Notes under the pieces: model-generated
Told to the model about the DNA's origin: nothing
Seen by the model: only the letters and a program-made list of their open reading frames with translations
Database searches by the model: none
Assembly: GCF_000402035.1 (NCBI RefSeq)
Contig: NC_021287.1
Span: 372,001-436,000 of the forward strand
Direction of reading: 5' to 3'
DNA from: Caballeronia insecticola
Lineage (GTDB): Bacteria; Pseudomonadota; Gammaproteobacteria; Burkholderiales; Burkholderiaceae
DNA length: 64,000 bases
Shown here: positions 49,343 through 59,487 of the stretch, one piece after another
Numbering within the stretch: position 1 is the stretch's first letter
Layout: each line of letters starts with the position of its first letter
Made by a program: the position numbers and the translations under genes

Positions 49343-50356
49343 ATGCCGCACGTCCCGACTTCGCTTGCGTCGTCATGGGGCGCGTGGGCCGTCTTCGTCA
49401 GCGTCCTCGCGACACAGCTCGGCGTGCCGGTCCCCGCCGCGCCGATGCTGATTCTCGCCGGCACGCTCGTCGCCGCCGGCAACGTGCCGTTCTGGCAAAT
49501 GCTCGCGGCGGCCGTGCTCGCCGTGCTGATCGCCGATTCGCTGTGGTTCGCCGCGGGCCGCCTCTATGGCCGGCGCTTTCTCAATTCGCTCGTGCGGTTT
49601 TCGCTGTCGATCGATTCCACACTGCGCACCGCGCGCCGCTGGTTCGAGCGGTTCGGCGTGCCGCTGCTCGCGCTGTCGAAGTTCGTGCCGGGGCTCGGGC
49701 TCGTGTCGGCGCCGCTGCTCGGCACGACGCAGATCGAGGTGCGCGTCTTTCTTCTGTGGGATCTGATCGGCGCGACGGCGTGGGCGAGCTTCTGGATGCT
49801 CGGCGGCGCGGCGCTGCAGGCGCACATCGACCGGCTCATCATGCTGGTGCGCGCCAACGGCACGACGCTGATCGACATGCTCGCGATGGTGGCGATCGGC
49901 TTCATGCTGTATCGATGGATCCGGCGCGTGCAGTTTCGCCAGTGGCTCGAGAAGTATCACATCACGCCCGATCAGCTCGACACGATGATGCGCTCCGACA
50001 CGCCGCCCGTGATCTACGACGCGCGGCCGCCCGAAGTGCGGCGGCGCGAGCCGTATCGCATCACGGGCGCGATCTCGCTGGATCTCGATTCGCCCGAGCG
50101 CACCGATCAGCTGTACGCGGAGCACGAAGTGGTCGTGTATTGCGTCTGCCCGAACGAGGCGACGGCGAAGCTCATCGCGCGGCAGATGCGCTCGAAAGGC
50201 TTCCGGAACGTGCGTCCGCTGAAGGGCGGGCTCGATGCGTGGGAGAAGCACGGCTATCCGATCGAGCCGATTCCGACGGAACATCTGCATGCGCCCACCG
50301 ATGACGACGACGTCGATCACGACATGGTGACGATCCGCGCGACCGCGCCGGAGTGA
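49343..50356 (+). CDS. DedA-family membrane protein fused to a rhodanese domain
   Basis: Residues 1-200 form a DedA/VTT (SNARE-associated) membrane domain with several helices. Motifs include LATQLGVPVPAAPMLILAG and FGVPLLALSKFVPGLGLVSAP, the DedA amphipathic signature. Residues about 215-315 are a rhodanese domain with the active-site loop YCVCPNEATAK (Cys-x-Cys-Pro-Asn-Glu) and LKGGLDAWEKHGYPI. The tail is acidic. The fusion suggests sulfur transfer at the inner membrane; the partner gene upstream is a putative persulfide dioxygenase. Substrate unknown. Confidence 0.88.
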   Translation: MPHVPTSLASSWGAWAVFVSVLATQLGVPVPAAPMLILAGTLVAAGNVPFWQMLAAAVLAVLIADSLWFAAGRLYGRRFLNSLVRFSLSIDSTLRTARRWFERFGVPLLALSKFVPGLGLVSAPLLGTTQIEVRVFLLWDLIGATAWASFWMLGGAALQAHIDRLIMLVRANGTTLIDMLAMVAIGFMLYRWIRRVQFRQWLEKYHITPDQLDTMMRSDTPPVIYDARPPEVRRREPYRITGAISLDLDSPERTDQLYAEHEVVVYCVCPNEATAKLIARQMRSKGFRNVRPLKGGLDAWEKHGYPIEPIPTEHLHAPTDDDDVDHDMVTIRATAPE

Positions 50357-50371
50357 GCGCGGCCGCGTTCG

Positions 50372-51301
50372 CTACACGCGCCGCGCCGGCCGGTTCACGA
50401 GCGCGATGCCCGCGAGCACCATCGCCGCGGCGATCATGAAGCGCGCGGTGAAGTGCTCGCCCAGCAGCAGCACGCCGAAGGTGACGCCGAAGATCGGCGT
50501 GAGAAACGAAAAGACCGACAGCCGCGACGCCATGTAGCGCGTGAGCAGCCAGAACCACGTCAGATAGCTGATGAACGCGACGACGATCGCCTGATACGCG
50601 AGACTCGCGATCGCGAGCGGCGACACCACCCCGATATGCGTCTGCCCGACGCCCGCCGCCAGCGCGAGCAGCAACACCGCCGACACCGCCAGTTGATAGA
50701 AGAGCGTCTTGCTCGCGCTTGCATGCGCGAGCGTCGATGCGCGCACCACGACCGTCGTCGCGGCCCAGAAGAGACCGGCCAAGACGCCGAGCGTATCGCC
50801 CGCGATGCCCTGCCACGTCGATGCGCCGTTCGGGTTGCCGTGCAGGAAGCCGTCCGCGAACGCGAGCGCCATGCCGCAGAACGCCAGCGCGATACCGCAC
50901 CACTGCGCGCGTGCGAGCCGTTCGCCGGCGACGAACCAGTGCAGCCCGAGCGCGGTGAAGCAGGGCGCGGTGTAGAGGAACACGGCCATGCGCGTCGCGG
51001 TCGTGAGGCTCAGGCCGAAGAAAATGCAGACGAATTCCCCGCCGAACAACAGGCCCGCGAGCAACCCGGCGGGCAGCGTATCGTCGCGCTGAAAGAGCGG
51101 CACGCCGCGTGAGCGCGTCCAGAGCCAGACGAGCAGCGTCGCGATCAGCGAACGAATGCCGGCTTGCAGGATCGGCGGAATCGACGCGTTCGCTTCCTTG
51201 ATGGCGACTTGCTGAAAGCCCCACGCGCCGCACAGCGCGATCATCACGATGATGGCGGTGGCGTCCGGGGCGCGGCGCAGGGCGAGGGAAGGCGTGCTCA
51301 T
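50372..51301 (-). CDS. DMT-superfamily (EamA) transporter
   Basis: A 309-residue ten-helix protein of the drug/metabolite transporter superfamily with two EamA repeats (about 15-145 and 155-300): AIIVMIALCGAWGFQQVAIKEAN in repeat 1, and FFWLLTRYMASRLSVFSFLTPIFGVTFGVLLL-type sequence in repeat 2. Substrate unknown; family members export metabolites or amino acids. It is convergent with the DedA-rhodanese gene, 15 bp apart. Confidence 0.9.
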   Translation of the reverse strand: MSTPSLALRRAPDATAIIVMIALCGAWGFQQVAIKEANASIPPILQAGIRSLIATLLVWLWTRSRGVPLFQRDDTLPAGLLAGLLFGGEFVCIFFGLSLTTATRMAVFLYTAPCFTALGLHWFVAGERLARAQWCGIALAFCGMALAFADGFLHGNPNGASTWQGIAGDTLGVLAGLFWAATTVVVRASTLAHASASKTLFYQLAVSAVLLLALAAGVGQTHIGVVSPLAIASLAYQAIVVAFISYLTWFWLLTRYMASRLSVFSFLTPIFGVTFGVLLLGEHFTARFMIAAAMVLAGIALVNRPARRV

Positions 51302-51489
51302 CGGCGGCTCGTGGCGTGATGTGACTTAGCCTGCGCGACGTGCGCATCGGCCATGCACTGATTTGGAGCGTCGATTGTGCCAGCGAACGAGCGGCGCGAG
51401 GGAAAGATCGGGTCGCGACCGTGGAATTGCTTGGATGTGCGGAAAGCGCGCGCCGCGACGAATGTGCGGCGCGCGAGGTCATGCGTGCA

Positions 51490-51876
51490 TCAGGAATGCT
51501 TTTCGATCAGCTCGACTTTGTAGCCATCCGGATCTTCGACGAACGCGATCACCGTCGTGCCGCCCTTCACGGGACCGGCTTCGCGCGTAACCTTGCCGCC
51601 CGCCTGTCGGATGCGCTCGCACGCATCGGCTGCGCTCTCGACTTCGAGCGCGATGTGGCCATACGCCGAACCCATGTCGTATTTCTCGACGCCCCAGTTG
51701 TAGGTCAGTTCGAGCACGCTGTTCTCGGTTTCCGGGCCGTAGCCGACGAACGCGAGCGTGTACTTGTACTCGGTGTTTTCGCTTTGACGCAGCACTTTCA
51801 TGCCGAGAATGCGCGTGTAGAAATCGATGGAACGCTGCAGGTCGCCGACGCGCAGCATCGTGTGAAGGAGTCGCAT
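51490..51876 (-). CDS. gloA: Lactoylglutathione lyase (glyoxalase I)
   Basis: Converts the methylglyoxal-glutathione adduct to S-lactoylglutathione. The 128-residue product has two VOC repeats with metal ligands in [18 protein letters not shown] (His5) and the Glu/His motifs [24 protein letters not shown] and [12 protein letters not shown]. Length and signatures match the short nickel-type GloA. It is followed by a 188-bp gap to the DMT transporter gene. Confidence 0.95.
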   Translation of the reverse strand: MRLLHTMLRVGDLQRSIDFYTRILGMKVLRQSENTEYKYTLAFVGYGPETENSVLELTYNWGVEKYDMGSAYGHIALEVESAADACERIRQAGGKVTREAGPVKGGTTVIAFVEDPDGYKVELIEKHS

Positions 51877-52006
51877 GGTGGGGTTCCTGTTATGTGGATG
51901 CGAGGAGGACAGGAGCGCGTCCGTTTGACAATGCGGTCACTGAAGGCCGCTTTTCGGACGCATCCGGAAATTGTACCGTCGCGGATTGTTGCGCGCTGGC
52001 GCCGCC

Positions 52007-52927
52007 TCAGAGCGCCGGCAGCAAGTCCGGCGGATGATGCTTGAGCGTATGGCGCGCCTCGCGGAACTCGGGGAAGATCGACTCGACCGTCTGCCAGAAA
52101 CGCGGGCTGTGATTCATCTCGCGAAGATGCGCGAGTTCGTGCGCGACCACGTAATCGATGATCGACAGCGGAAAATGGATGAGCCGCCAGTTGAGGCGAA
52201 TCTTGCCGTCGCTCGAACAACTGCCCCAACGCGTTGCCGCCGACGACAACGCGTACGCGCGAAACTCCACGCCGAGCCGCGCCGCATAGACCGCGAGCCG
52301 CGCGCCGAAGATGCGCTTCGCTTCGCTCTGCAGCCAGCCCTGCACGCGATCCTTGATCTGCTGCGCGTCCGCGTGCGCGGGCAAAGCGAGCGACAGCACG
52401 TTGGTCTCGTCATCGAAGGACAGTGCATTCGCGCCCGAGCCGAGCGACACGCTGATTGTCTTGCCGAGATACGGAAACTGCGTGCCGTCGCGCCATTCGA
52501 TGCGCGGCAGCGCGCGCTGCTCGACGCGCGTCTGCCATTCGGTCAGCTTCTTGACGATCCAGTGCTGCTTGTCGAGGATCGCGCTTTCGATGTCCGCGAT
52601 CGTCACCCAGCGCGGCGCGGTGATCGCAAGCCCGGTGCCGTCGATACAAAAGCCGATCGTGCGACGCGCCGAACGCTTCAGCCGGTAGTCCAGCGCGCCC
52701 GCCTTGAGCACGATGCGGCGCAGGCGCACGCCATCGGGCAAGGGCGTGCTCGGCGCGGCGGGCGTGAGGATCGGAGCGGGATCGGCGCTCGGGATGTCGC
52801 CGCGCAGCGGAGCCGGCGCGCTCGCGGGCGTGGTGCCGGAGTAGGCGGGTGCATGCTCGAACGGAAGATCGAGTTGCAGGGTATCGAGCGCGACGGCGGG
52901 ACGCTGCCGCGATGGGGGCTTCTGCAT
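52007..52927 (-). CDS. YgjP/DUF45-type metallopeptidase-like protein
   Basis: The 306-residue protein ends with the zinc-peptidase motif YVVAHELAHLREMNHSPRFW (HExxH plus distal His) preceded by RWGSCSSDGKIRLNWRLI, the hallmark of the YgjP-like (DUF45, SprT-like) family. The first 90 residues are low-complexity Pro/Ala-rich and poorly conserved. The ATG at 52927 is chosen; an open frame extends into the neighbouring plsC gene but that part is not conserved. The function of this family is not established. Confidence 0.88.
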   Translation of the reverse strand: MQKPPSRQRPAVALDTLQLDLPFEHAPAYSGTTPASAPAPLRGDIPSADPAPILTPAAPSTPLPDGVRLRRIVLKAGALDYRLKRSARRTIGFCIDGTGLAITAPRWVTIADIESAILDKQHWIVKKLTEWQTRVEQRALPRIEWRDGTQFPYLGKTISVSLGSGANALSFDDETNVLSLALPAHADAQQIKDRVQGWLQSEAKRIFGARLAVYAARLGVEFRAYALSSAATRWGSCSSDGKIRLNWRLIHFPLSIIDYVVAHELAHLREMNHSPRFWQTVESIFPEFREARHTLKHHPPDLLPAL

Positions 52928-53009
52928 CGGTTCGGCTTTGCGCTCACGGCGCAGGAATGACGAGAAGAACGAATAAGGCACGCCGCGGCTCGATTGAATG
53001 CGCTGCCGC

Positions 53010-53783
53010 TCAGCGGCCCGCGCCCGCGGCGCCGGTTTCACCGGGCTGTGCATACGGCGCGGTGTAAGCGTGTGGATCGATGCGGCGCATTTCCGTCTCG
53101 ATCCAGCTTTCGACGCGCGCATTGACTTCCTCGGGCGTGAGGCCGGCGGTGTCGATCGGCTTTCCAATCGACACCGTGACTATACCCGCATATTTGATGA
53201 AGGAATTGCGCGGCCAGACGTGCCCCGCGTTATGCGCGATCGGCACGACCGGCGCGCCCGTCGCCACCGCGAAGCGCGCGCCGCCGGTCTTGTACTTGCC
53301 CTGACTGCCGACGCGCGTGCGCGTGCCCTCAGGAAACATGATCACCCACGCGCCTTCGTCCATGCGCGCGCGGCCCTGACGCGTGACCGACACGAACGCA
53401 TCGCGGCCCTGCTTGCGATCGATATGGACCATCTTGAGCAGACCGAGCGCCCAGCCGAAGAACGGCACGTAGAGCAACTCGCGCTTGAAGACGTAGCAGA
53501 GCGGACGCGGCATCAGCGCGGGAAACGCGAGCGTCTCCCAGGCAGACTGATGCTTCGAGAGCAACACGGCCGGACCATCGGGCAAATTCTCTGCGCCCTG
53601 AATCTCGTAGCGAATGCCGATCAGATGCCGCAGCACGACGATGGTCGACTTGCACCAGCCCGCGGCCATCCAGTAGCGCTTGTCGGCGCGCATGAACGGA
53701 AACGCAATGAAGCACGCGATCGCGTACGGCACCGTGTACACGATCAAGTAGACCATCAACAACAACGAACGGACGAAGCGCAT
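53010..53783 (-). CDS. plsC: 1-acylglycerol-3-phosphate O-acyltransferase
   Basis: Acylates lysophosphatidic acid to phosphatidic acid. The 257-residue protein has an N-terminal hydrophobic segment, motif I SKHQSAWETLAF, then CYVFKRELLYVPFFGWAL and the FPEGTR motif in IMFPEGTRTRVGSQGKYKTGG. Motif I has HxxxxE where many family members have HxxxxD. gmhB is 26 bp upstream on the same strand. Confidence 0.93.
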   Translation of the reverse strand: MRFVRSLLLMVYLIVYTVPYAIACFIAFPFMRADKRYWMAAGWCKSTIVVLRHLIGIRYEIQGAENLPDGPAVLLSKHQSAWETLAFPALMPRPLCYVFKRELLYVPFFGWALGLLKMVHIDRKQGRDAFVSVTRQGRARMDEGAWVIMFPEGTRTRVGSQGKYKTGGARFAVATGAPVVPIAHNAGHVWPRNSFIKYAGIVTVSIGKPIDTAGLTPEEVNARVESWIETEMRRIDPHAYTAPYAQPGETGAAGAGR

Positions 53784-53809
53784 GGAGTCTCAGTGATACG
53801 AACGGCCGG

Positions 53810-54367
53810 TCAGTCTTGATGCCGCGCGAGGAAATCGAGCGCGAACGCGCGCAGATCCTTGTGAACGGCGGTGCCTTCGGGCAGATTGCCCTCCGCAAGC
53901 GTTTTCTGGCCTTTGCCGGTCAGCACGAGATGAACCGGAAAGCCGAGCGTCACGCCCGCCTGAAGATCGCGCAGCGAGTCGCCGACAACAGGCGTGTCCT
54001 CCGCGTCGATCTCGAACCGGTCGATGATCTGCTGCAGCATGCCGGGCTTAGGCTTTCTGCAATCGCACTGATCCTCGGCGGTATGCGGGCAGAAGAACAC
54101 CGCGTCGATACGCCCGCCGACGGCCGCCGCCGCGCGATTCATCTTCTGATGCATTGCGTTGAGCGCGGCCATGTCGAACAGACCGCGCCCGATGCCCGAC
54201 TGGTTCGATGCGATCGCCACGCGATAGCCCGCCTGATTCAGGCGCGCGATCGCTTCGAGGCTGCCGGGAATGGCGACCCATTCGTCCGGCGACTTGATGA
54301 ACGCATCGGAATCGACGTTGATCACGCCGTCGCGATCGAGGATGACCAGTTTTCGATTCATGACCAT
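53810..54367 (-). CDS. gmhB: D-glycero-beta-D-manno-heptose-1,7-bisphosphate 7-phosphatase
   Basis: HAD phosphatase making ADP-heptose precursors for lipopolysaccharide. The 185-residue product has the nucleophile loop LVILDRDGVINVDSDAF, the zinc-binding set CPHTAEDQCDCRKPKPG and DTPVVGDSLRDLQAG. Motif and length match GmhB. It is followed by plsC and preceded by glyS (9 bp). An ATG at 54361 is an alternative start. Confidence 0.95.
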   Translation of the reverse strand: MVMNRKLVILDRDGVINVDSDAFIKSPDEWVAIPGSLEAIARLNQAGYRVAIASNQSGIGRGLFDMAALNAMHQKMNRAAAAVGGRIDAVFFCPHTAEDQCDCRKPKPGMLQQIIDRFEIDAEDTPVVGDSLRDLQAGVTLGFPVHLVLTGKGQKTLAEGNLPEGTAVHKDLRAFALDFLARHQD

Positions 54368-54376
54368 GGGCGGCGT

Positions 54377-56476
54377 TTATGCAGCGAGCTTGGAAATATC
54401 CGCGACGCAGTTCATCTGCTGATGCAGCGCGTTGAGCAGGGCTAAGCGGTTGTTGCGCAGCGCCGGATCTTCGGCGTTCACCATCACGTCGTTGAAGAAG
54501 CTGTCGACGCTTTCGCGCAGCGCGGCAAGCGCCGTGAGCGCTTCCGTATAGTTGCGCGCGGCGAGCTGGCTCTGCACGCGCGGGCTCACTTGCTCGATCT
54601 GCGCGTACAGATTCTTCTCCGCCGCTTCGACGAGCAGTTCGCGATTCACCGCCGACGGCGCGCCCTGTTCCGACTTCTTCAGGATGTTCGAGATGCGCTT
54701 GTTGGCCGCCGCGAGCGCCGCCGCTTCCGGCAGTGCCGCGAATTCGCGCACGGCGTCGAGGCGCGCGACGATGTCGTCGAGGCGCGTCGGGCTCAGGCTC
54801 AGCACCGCTTCGATGTCGTTGGCTTCGAAGCCGCGTTCGCGCAACAGGCCGCGCAGGCGGTCCATGAAGAACGCATACACGGCGTCCGTCGAATCCGCGA
54901 CGTGCGGCACTTGGGCGAACTGGCGCTGCGCGGCCGCGACCAATTCACGCAAATCGATGGCCAGCTTCTTTTCCAGAAGGATACGCAACACGCCCAGCGC
55001 ATGACGGCGCAGCGCGAACGGATCTTTCTCGCCGGTCGGCGCAAGCCCGATGCCCCAGATGCCGACGATCGTCTCCAGCTTGTCGGCGAGCGCGACCGCG
55101 GCGCCGACGCCCGTCGACGGCGTTTCGTCGCCGGAGAAGCGCGGCTGATAGTGCTCCGAGCACGCGAGCGCGACTTCTTCCGGCTCGCCGTCGTGGCGCG
55201 CGTAGTAGGTGCCCATCGTGCCTTGCAGTTCGGGGAACTCGCCGACCATATCGGTCAGCAGGTCCGCCTTCGCGAGACGCGCGGCGCGGCGCGTGAGCGC
55301 GGCATCGACACCGATCATCGGCGCGATTTCGCCTGCGAGTGCTTCGAGCCGCTCGACGCGTTGCAACGTCGAACCGAGCTTGTTGTGATAGACGACGTTC
55401 GCGAGCAGCGGCACGCGATCTTCGAGACGCTTCTTCTTGTCCTGCGTGAAGAAGAACTTCGCATCGGCGAGACGCGGGCGCACGACGCGCTCGTTACCTT
55501 CGACGATCTCGCCCGGCGTCTTCGTATCGATATTCGAGACGATCAGGAAACGCGAGCGCAGCCGGCCGTTCTGGTCGGTGAGCGCGAAGTACTTCTGATT
55601 GGTTTGCATCGTGAGGATCAGGCATTCCTGCGGCACTTGCAGGAACTCCTCGTCGAAGCGGCATTCGTAGACGACCGGCCATTCGACCAGCGCGTTCACT
55701 TCGTCGAGCAGCGCCTCGGGCATCACGACGCGGTCTTCACCCGCGAGCGCGAGCAACTGCGTGCGAATCGATTCGCGGCGATCTTCGAAGCCCGCGACCA
55801 CACGGCCTTTCGAGCGCAGCGTCTGCGCGTAGTCGTCCGCGTGCGCGATCGCGACAAAGCCTTCCGACATGAAGCGATGGCCGACCGTGGTATCGCCCGA
55901 ATCGATGCCGAGCGCGCTCACCGGGACCACGTTGCGGCCATGCAGCGCGATCAGGCGCTGAACCGGACGCACGAACTGCACGCTGGTGCCGTCCGGACGC
56001 TGATACGTCATGACCTTCGGAATTGGCAGTTTGCCGAGGGTTTCGTCGAGCGCGGCTTGCAGGCCTTCGGCGAGCGTGGCGCCCGGCGCCGCGTAACGCA
56101 GGAAGAACGCTTCGGCCTTGCCGTCCTGCGCGCGTTCGAGTTCGGCGAGCGGAAAGTCGGGGAAGCCGAGCGCCGCGAGTTTCTTCGCGAGCGGCGGCGT
56201 GGGATTGCCTTCCTTGTCGAGCGCGACCGTGACAGGCAGCACTTTTTCGCGCACCTGTTTTTCCGGCGCGACATCGCGCACGTTCTTGACGAGCACGGCG
56301 AGGCGGCGCGGCGTCGCGTATTTTTCGACCTGGGGCGCGCCTTCGATCAGATCGCGCGCGGCCAGGCGCTCCACGATGCCATCGGCGAAAGCGGTGCCCA
56401 GGCGCGCGAGCGCCTTGGGCGGCAGTTCTTCGGTCAACAGCTCGACGAGCAGGGAAGCGGTATGGGATTGCGTCAT
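54377..56476 (-). CDS. glyS: Glycine--tRNA ligase beta subunit
   Basis: Beta chain of tetrameric glycyl-tRNA synthetase. The 699-residue protein begins [27 protein letters not shown] and shows [28 protein letters not shown] sequence and [28 protein letters not shown]-terminal anticodon-related domain ends [19 protein letters not shown]. The frame is open for 7 more codons upstream, but the ATG at 56476 fits the family start. glyQ ends 17 bp upstream on the same strand. Confidence 0.97.
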   Translation of the reverse strand: MTQSHTASLLVELLTEELPPKALARLGTAFADGIVERLAARDLIEGAPQVEKYATPRRLAVLVKNVRDVAPEKQVREKVLPVTVALDKEGNPTPPLAKKLAALGFPDFPLAELERAQDGKAEAFFLRYAAPGATLAEGLQAALDETLGKLPIPKVMTYQRPDGTSVQFVRPVQRLIALHGRNVVPVSALGIDSGDTTVGHRFMSEGFVAIAHADDYAQTLRSKGRVVAGFEDRRESIRTQLLALAGEDRVVMPEALLDEVNALVEWPVVYECRFDEEFLQVPQECLILTMQTNQKYFALTDQNGRLRSRFLIVSNIDTKTPGEIVEGNERVVRPRLADAKFFFTQDKKKRLEDRVPLLANVVYHNKLGSTLQRVERLEALAGEIAPMIGVDAALTRRAARLAKADLLTDMVGEFPELQGTMGTYYARHDGEPEEVALACSEHYQPRFSGDETPSTGVGAAVALADKLETIVGIWGIGLAPTGEKDPFALRRHALGVLRILLEKKLAIDLRELVAAAQRQFAQVPHVADSTDAVYAFFMDRLRGLLRERGFEANDIEAVLSLSPTRLDDIVARLDAVREFAALPEAAALAAANKRISNILKKSEQGAPSAVNRELLVEAAEKNLYAQIEQVSPRVQSQLAARNYTEALTALAALRESVDSFFNDVMVNAEDPALRNNRLALLNALHQQMNCVADISKLAA

Positions 56477-56493
56477 TGTTCTGTCGAGCCTCG

Positions 56494-57522
56494 TCAAACC
56501 TGTTCGTTGTTGCGGGTTTCACCCGGTGGCGCGCTTTCCACGCGCAGCGGCGGCGCCCATGCGGGACGCTGCGCTTCCTGCTCGTCGGTGATGAGGTCGC
56601 GATCGCCCCTGACCGGATTGCCGAGCATCGGGAAGCCGAGTGCTTCGCGCGACTCGTAGTAAGTCTGCGCGACGAGACGCGACAACGCCCGAATGCGCCC
56701 GATATACGCCGCGCGCTCCGTCACGGAAATGGCGCCGCGCGCATCGAGCAGATTGAACGTGTGGCCGGCCTTCAGCACGAGTTCGTACGCGGGCAGCGCG
56801 AGCTTCGCGTCGATCATCTTCTTCGCTTCTTCTTCGTAGCTCTTGAAGAACGTGAAGAGGAGATCGACGTTCGCGTGTTCGAAGTTGTACGTGGACTGCT
56901 CGACTTCGTTCTGGTGATACACGTCGCCGTAGGTCAGACGACGCAGCACGCGGCCGTCGGGACCGTCTTCTTCCCACTCGGTCCAGACGAGGTCGTACAC
57001 GTTCTCGACCTTCTGCAGGTACATGGCGAGACGTTCGAGACCGTAGGTGATTTCGCCCAGCACCGGCTTGCAGTCGATGCCGCCCGCTTGCTGGAAATAA
57101 GTGAACTGCGTCACTTCCATGCCGTTCAGCCACACTTCCCAGCCGAGGCCCCACGCGCCGAGCGTCGGGTTCTCCCAGTCGTCCTCGACGAAGCGCACGT
57201 CGTTCTGCTTCAGGTCGAAGCCGAGCGCTTCGAGCGAGCCGAGATACAGATCGAGGATGTCTTCGGGTGCGGGCTTGAGCACCACCTGATACTGATAGTA
57301 GTGCTGCAGACGGTTCGGGTTCTCGCCGTAACGGCCGTCCTTCGGGCGGCGCGACGGTTGAACGTAGGCGGCGCGCCACGGCTCCGGGCCGATTGCGCGC
57401 AGAAACGTGTGGACGTGCGAGGTGCCTGCGCCGACTTCCATGTCGATCGGCTGGAGCAGTGCACAGCCCTTATCGTTCCAGTAGGACTGCAGCGTCAGAA
57501 TGATTTGCTGGAAAGTGAGCAT
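56494..57522 (-). CDS. glyQ: Glycine--tRNA ligase alpha subunit
   Basis: Catalytic alpha chain. The 342-residue product begins [20 protein letters not shown] and shows [59 protein letters not shown] and [20 protein letters not shown]. The C terminus carries a variable tail. The ATG at 57522 is used; the longer open frame (to 57594) is not conserved. It pairs with glyS. Confidence 0.97.
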   Translation of the reverse strand: MLTFQQIILTLQSYWNDKGCALLQPIDMEVGAGTSHVHTFLRAIGPEPWRAAYVQPSRRPKDGRYGENPNRLQHYYQYQVVLKPAPEDILDLYLGSLEALGFDLKQNDVRFVEDDWENPTLGAWGLGWEVWLNGMEVTQFTYFQQAGGIDCKPVLGEITYGLERLAMYLQKVENVYDLVWTEWEEDGPDGRVLRRLTYGDVYHQNEVEQSTYNFEHANVDLLFTFFKSYEEEAKKMIDAKLALPAYELVLKAGHTFNLLDARGAISVTERAAYIGRIRALSRLVAQTYYESREALGFPMLGNPVRGDRDLITDEQEAQRPAWAPPLRVESAPPGETRNNEQV

Positions 57523-57718
57523 GATTGCCTTGTGCGGGGCGCGGCCATCGTCGTGACGACGCGACTCCGAGAGTCGGCCAAAGTGCTGAAACATTGAATT
57601 TTAGCCGAATGCACCGCCGATGCGGCTTTTTGGCCTACGCGAGCCCGCGAGCGCGGGCATGACGCGTGTTCGTGAAACGCAGCCGCGCATCGTGCCGCGG
57701 CCGCGTTTCAAGCGGCGT

Positions 57719-59410
57719 TCAGCGCGTACCCGAACGTTTCCGGTTCGGCGCGAACGCAAACCCGAACGCCAGCAGAATGAGCGACACCGCGATCACCGTC
57801 ATGTTGCCGCTCGTCACATACGGCGTGCTGCCGGAGGTGCCTTGCACGTGCGCTTCGAGCACGCCGGTGGTGAAGGTCGGCAGCTTCGACACGACGTCGC
57901 CATTCGCCGCGATTACCGCCGTCATGCCGGTGTTGGTCGAGCGCAGCATCGGGCGGCCGGTTTCGATGGAGCGCATGCGCGCGATCTGAAGATGCTGATC
58001 GAGCGCGATCGTGTTGCCGAACCACGCGAGATTCGTCGAGTTGACGAGAATGCCGGCGGGCGTTTCCTGCTCGCGGATCGTGCGCGCGATCTCTTCGCCG
58101 AAGATGTCCTCGTAACAGATATCGACGGCAACCGGCTGGTTATGCACGAGAAACGCCTTCTGCACGAGCGGGCCGCGCGCGAGGTCGCCGAGCGGAATGC
58201 CCATCATGCGCACGAACCAGTGAAAGCCGAGCGGCACGAATTCGCCGAAGGGCACGAGATGATGCTTGTCGTAGCGGTACACGCCGTTCACATGCGGCGT
58301 GACGCCGAAGAGGCTGTTGGTGTAATCGGTCGCGCGGCCGTCGGGGAGAATCGTGACGCCGATCGCGCCGAACAGGATCGACGAGTTCGTGTCGTCGGCG
58401 AAACGGCGGATGGCCACGGCGAAGTCTTGCGGAATCTGCACCGACAACACGGGCAACGCGGTTTCCGGCGTGACGATCAGATCGGCCGGCTTCTCGGTGA
58501 TGAGCCGCTTGTAGAGCGCGAGCGATTCATCGACGCCCGCCTGCTCGAACTTCATCTCCTGCTTCACGTTGCCCTGAAGCAGCCGCACGCTCAGCGGTGC
58601 GTTGGCGGGCGTGGTCCATTGCACGAGCGACAACAGCATGCCCGCGACGATCAGCGCGAGCGCCGTCGCCGCCGGAATCAGCGCCCGCGCGCCGCGTTGC
58701 GCGCGCCGCCACTGATACAGCGCCTGCACGATCAATGCGACGACGAGCGCCAGAACCCACGCGACGCCATAAACGCCCGCGATCGGGCCGAAACCCTTGA
58801 GCGGCCCGTCGACTTGCGCGTAGCCGCTCGCGAGCCAAGGAAAGCCGGTGAACACGAGGCCGCGCAGCCATTCGCCGAGCGCCCAGGCGCTTGCGAAGGC
58901 GAACGCGCCGTGCCACGTCGGTGCATGGCGGGGCGAGGCGTCGATGTCGCGCGCGGTGGCTGAGTCTTCGTCGCCGAAACGCGCGCGTCCTGCGACGAGC
59001 GACCACACCGCGCTCGACAGCGCCGGATACACGGCGAGATAGAGCGAAAACAGCGCGACGGCGGCCGCGGCGAGCGGCGCCGCCATGCCGCCATAAACGT
59101 GCATGCTGACGTACAGCCACCACACGCCGGTCGCGAAGTTGCCGAAACCGAATGCCCAGCCGGTCGCGGCGGCGCTGCGCCAGCCGCTGGTGCGCGAGAG
59201 CCACGCGAAGAACAACGCGAAGATCACGAGTTCGAGCCATCCGCCGTGCGGCGTCGGCGCGAAAGACAGCGTGTTCGCGGCACCGAGCACGGCGGCCACG
59301 AGGTAATGCCAGAACGGCAACGCGCGCGGCGCCTCGAGCGTTTCCGGGGCATCGGACGCATTAGACGACTGGCGGCGGCGGGAAAGAATGCGAAACGATG
59401 AATCGGCCAT
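57719..59410 (-). CDS. lnt: Apolipoprotein N-acyltransferase
   Basis: N-acylates the terminal Cys of lipoproteins in the inner membrane. The 563-residue protein has several N-terminal helices (about 30-240) and a periplasmic nitrilase-like domain with Glu in DLIVTPETALPVL, Lys in RYDKHHLVPFGEFVP and Cys in VAVDICYEDIFGEEIA. The N-terminal 20 residues are polar. It follows corC on the same strand, the usual order. Confidence 0.95.
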   Translation of the reverse strand: MADSSFRILSRRRQSSNASDAPETLEAPRALPFWHYLVAAVLGAANTLSFAPTPHGGWLELVIFALFFAWLSRTSGWRSAAATGWAFGFGNFATGVWWLYVSMHVYGGMAAPLAAAAVALFSLYLAVYPALSSAVWSLVAGRARFGDEDSATARDIDASPRHAPTWHGAFAFASAWALGEWLRGLVFTGFPWLASGYAQVDGPLKGFGPIAGVYGVAWVLALVVALIVQALYQWRRAQRGARALIPAATALALIVAGMLLSLVQWTTPANAPLSVRLLQGNVKQEMKFEQAGVDESLALYKRLITEKPADLIVTPETALPVLSVQIPQDFAVAIRRFADDTNSSILFGAIGVTILPDGRATDYTNSLFGVTPHVNGVYRYDKHHLVPFGEFVPLGFHWFVRMMGIPLGDLARGPLVQKAFLVHNQPVAVDICYEDIFGEEIARTIREQETPAGILVNSTNLAWFGNTIALDQHLQIARMRSIETGRPMLRSTNTGMTAVIAANGDVVSKLPTFTTGVLEAHVQGTSGSTPYVTSGNMTVIAVSLILLAFGFAFAPNRKRSGTR

Positions 59411-59487
59411 TGATGACGGTCGAGATGAAACGGAAGACGGGGAAGGAGGATGACGGGCGCCGTCGGCGAACGGCGCCCGCGAGGCGC

